Of a stretch of 64,000 nucleotides of DNA, positions 62,202 through 64,000 are shown piece after piece. Every line of letters starts with the position of its first letter. Position 1 is the first letter of the stretch. Made by a program: the position numbers and the translations under genes. Source of the DNA: Halobacteria archaeon HArc-gm2. GTDB taxonomy: Archaea > Halobacteriota > Halobacteria > Halobacteriales > Haloarculaceae. A model generated the notes under the pieces. That model was given only the letters and a program-made list of their open reading frames with translations. It did no database searches and was not told the DNA's origin. The stretch is taken from NCBI GenBank assembly GCA_025517465.1, contig JAOPKE010000004.1, forward strand, positions 138,165 through 202,164. The letters are read 5' to 3'.

Positions 62202-64000
62202 CAGGCGTCGTCGGCCATCGTCGAGACGGTCACCGACGCAGTGTCGGTCGCCCCCTGCGTGTCGATGACGCGTAGCGACACCGTCAGCGTCTCCTCCCTG
62301 CACTCTTCGCCGAGAACGACCGTCTCGGCGTCGCCGTGTTTCTCGAACTCGCCGTCACCGTCGAGGTCCCACTCGTAGCGCTCGACGCCGGCCTCGGCTT
62401 CCGATGGCTCGGCACTGAACGTCACCTCGTCCATCAGGTCGAAGTCCCTGCTCTCGGCGTCGGCGGGCTCGGTCTCGATGCGCGCAGTCGGTCCCGCACA
62501 CTCGGCGATGTCGACGGTGACCGTGTCCCGCACGGTCCGGTCGTCGGGGCCTTCCCCAACGACTGCGACCTCGTACGTGCCGGGTTCGTCGTACGTGTGC
62601 CGGACGAGTTCGCCGGCAGTTTCGGTCATCGGCTCGGAAGCCCCGGACTCGCCGTCGCCCGTGTCGAAGTCCATCTTCCAGGTGTAGTCGTCCTGGCCGA
62701 AGTCGTTCGTCGAACCGGGCCCGGAGGCTTCCCGGATGAACGTGATCTGACTTCCGACACAGTAGGACTGGTCCGGTCCAGTGCGGAGTTCGACCTCGGG
62801 TTCCGGCGGTTTGGACGACCCTGACGATCCATCCCCTCCGGTGATCGCGTAGAGGCCGGAGTCCGCGTTCCACACACCGACGAACGCCGTGCCGCCCGCG
62901 ACAGTAGGCGGGCTGTGGCCGTCGCTGAATCCCCCGTCCGGGGCCTGACCCAGTTGCTCGCCGGTCTCGGCGTCGAAGGCGAAGACGCCGCCGATGAACG
63001 TTCCCACGTACAGCGAATCCTCCGTCGCCACGAGGTCGGTTCGGCCTCCCGGGTCGCGCTCGGTTTCCCAGACGGTCTGCCACTGCCGTTCGCCAGTCGC
63101 GCCGTCCAGGGCCACGAAGGCGCCCCCGTCTCGCAACGCGTAGACCGTTCCGTCCTGAACGACGGGAGAGTCGACGTCCGACTCCGACCACTGCACGTCG
63201 CCGGTCGCCGCGTCGAGCGCGAAGAGGTCCCCGACGTCGACGTAGACCGATCCGTCGGACACTGCGGGGGCGGAAGCACTGCCCGATTGCGCTGCGGGGA
63301 ACTCAGTAACCCACTGCCGGTCACCGGTCTCGGCGTCGAGCGCGAACCCTACCGACCGGGAGTCGCCGTCGTCGGGGTCCACGCGCGCGGTTCCGTAGAC
63401 GGTCCTGTCGGCCACTGCTGGCGCCGCGTACGCCGACCAGTCTACCGAATCGCTCGCCGGATCGAAGCGCCACTGCTCTGTCCCGTCCGCGGCGTCGAAA
63501 GCGGTGATCACGTTGTCGTCGGTCGCAGTGTACACCGTCCCGTTCGCCGCTCGCACCGACCCACGGACGACCGTCTCGCTCCGCCACAGCTCCGTGCCGT
63601 CTTCTGCGTCTAGCGCCAGCAAGGGGCCGTCGCCGACGAACACCCGCCCGTCCGCGACCGCCGGCGTCGACTCGTGCCGGTGCCCGTGTTCGGGGTTCGT
63701 TTCGCCGTGGCCGATCTCGATCGTCCAGATCTCCGATCCGTCCGTCGCGTCGATTGCGTGGACGCGCGAGGTATAGCCGATGTCGGTCTTCAGCGACGTT
63801 ACGTACAACGTGCCGTCGACCAGTGCCGGGGCGCTTTCGATCCCCCACGCGTCGACGTCCGTGTAGCTCCACTCGACCTGGAGGTCGGTCCGGGGACCGC
63901 TCGTCGGGGCAGCGCCGGTGTTCGCCGCGCCGGCCCCGTCCTGGGACCACGGCGCGGCCTGCGAAAAGCTGTCGCTGCCGGACTGTCCGTCCGCATCGGT
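62201..64000 (-). CDS. PQQ-type beta-propeller protein with PKD domains, 5' end outside the window
   Basis: The visible 599 residues are open to the window edge, so the N terminus is missing. The first in-frame start-like codon (TTG 63808) is internal, since the residues before it read as a propeller repeat (WGIESAPALVDGTLYV). At least six repeats of the A-P-A-V-x-D-G-x-V-Y-x-G...A-L-D-A-x-T-G type form a PQQ/quinoprotein-like propeller. Two PKD-like domains (about 340-590) with YEWDLDGDGEF follow. It is an exported surface protein, possibly involved in adhesion. No Cys-Cys quinoprotein disulfide is visible. Confidence 0.85.
   Translation of the reverse strand, partial: TDADGQSGSDSFSQAAPWSQDGAGAANTGAAPTSGPRTDLQVEWSYTDVDAWGIESAPALVDGTLYVTSLKTDIGYTSRVHAIDATDGSEIWTIEIGHGETNPEHGHRHESTPAVADGRVFVGDGPLLALDAEDGTELWRSETVVRGSVRAANGTVYTATDDNVITAFDAADGTEQWRFDPASDSVDWSAYAAPAVADRTVYGTARVDPDDGDSRSVGFALDAETGDRQWVTEFPAAQSGSASAPAVSDGSVYVDVGDLFALDAATGDVQWSESDVDSPVVQDGTVYALRDGGAFVALDGATGERQWQTVWETERDPGGRTDLVATEDSLYVGTFIGGVFAFDAETGEQLGQAPDGGFSDGHSPPTVAGGTAFVGVWNADSGLYAITGGDGSSGSSKPPEPEVELRTGPDQSYCVGSQITFIREASGPGSTNDFGQDDYTWKMDFDTGDGESGASEPMTETAGELVRHTYDEPGTYEVAVVGEGPDDRTVRDTVTVDIAECAGPTARIETEPADAESRDFDLMDEVTFSAEPSEAEAGVERYEWDLDGDGEFEKHGDAETVVLGEECREETLTVSLRVIDTQGATDTASVTVSTMADDA

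Overview
This 64 kb window is the chromosome of a haloarchaeon, most likely a member of the Haloarcula group of Halobacteria. The reading frames are strongly GC-biased at the third codon position and encode very acidic proteins. Many genes start at or just after a TATA-like AT-rich box about 26-30 bases upstream, as expected for leaderless transcripts. Diagnostic archaeal genes are present: the oligosaccharyltransferase AglB, the beta-CASP RNases aCPSF1 and RNase J, diphthine-ammonia ligase, a halocyanin and the XPB/Bax1 repair pair. I found no rRNA, tRNA, CRISPR array or intact transposase.

Layout. 1-2.8 kb: the end of a helical-bundle gene, a DUF420 membrane protein, and the B12 subunit of methylmalonyl-CoA mutase with its MeaB GTPase. 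2.8-9.5 kb: a hydrolase, then a tightly overlapping nosL-nosD-nosF-nosY copper-maturation operon and a halocyanin, without nosZ. 9.5-11.9 kb: thiolase with its DUF35 partner and two small genes. 12-16.5 kb: a bactofilin-like protein, a large membrane protein, the GTPase YchF and a stress protein. 16.5-26.8 kb: acyl-CoA synthetase, acetyltransferases, an S66 peptidase, glyA, a Nudix enzyme, a CARF-like/winged-helix regulator, the catalytic mutase subunit, methylmalonyl-CoA epimerase and an SDR. With the thiolase and the genes at the left end, this gives most of a propionate/methylmalonyl-CoA route, scattered over 26 kb.

27-36.4 kb: nucleotidyltransferase, a MerB-like lyase divergent from a cysteine-rich HxlR regulator, Dph6, DUF373, SppA, a small accessory island (Tat-exported protein plus a Cys/Gly-rich hydrophobic protein, possibly a halocin-type cassette, next to an AT-rich gap), a PAC2 protein and an RNA m5C methyltransferase with a probable RNA-binding partner. 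36.5-44.5 kb: AglB, aCPSF1, an SDR, RNase J and a methyltransferase. 44.6-53 kb: a histidine kinase with an unusual C-terminal lectin-like domain, Bax1 and XPB separated by two genes, and a YndJ protein. 53-59.6 kb: grpE and dnaK with RraA, an EEP phosphatase, a stress protein and an aldo/keto reductase. 59.6-64 kb: a Rieske fusion protein, a small pilin-like protein and the 3' part of a PQQ-propeller/PKD surface protein.

The most interesting signals lie between genes: (i) two copies of a 68-82 bp nested inverted-repeat element sitting exactly at stop codons; (ii) a recurrent hairpin with the loop GARCGNNGYGA, showing R/Y covariation, found around dnaK/grpE and elsewhere, with related GNA-loop hairpins in other gaps and even in frame inside the acyl-CoA synthetase; (iii) a 15-bp motif shared by the promoters of glyA and the CARF-like regulator. 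All functional statements are inferred from sequence only.
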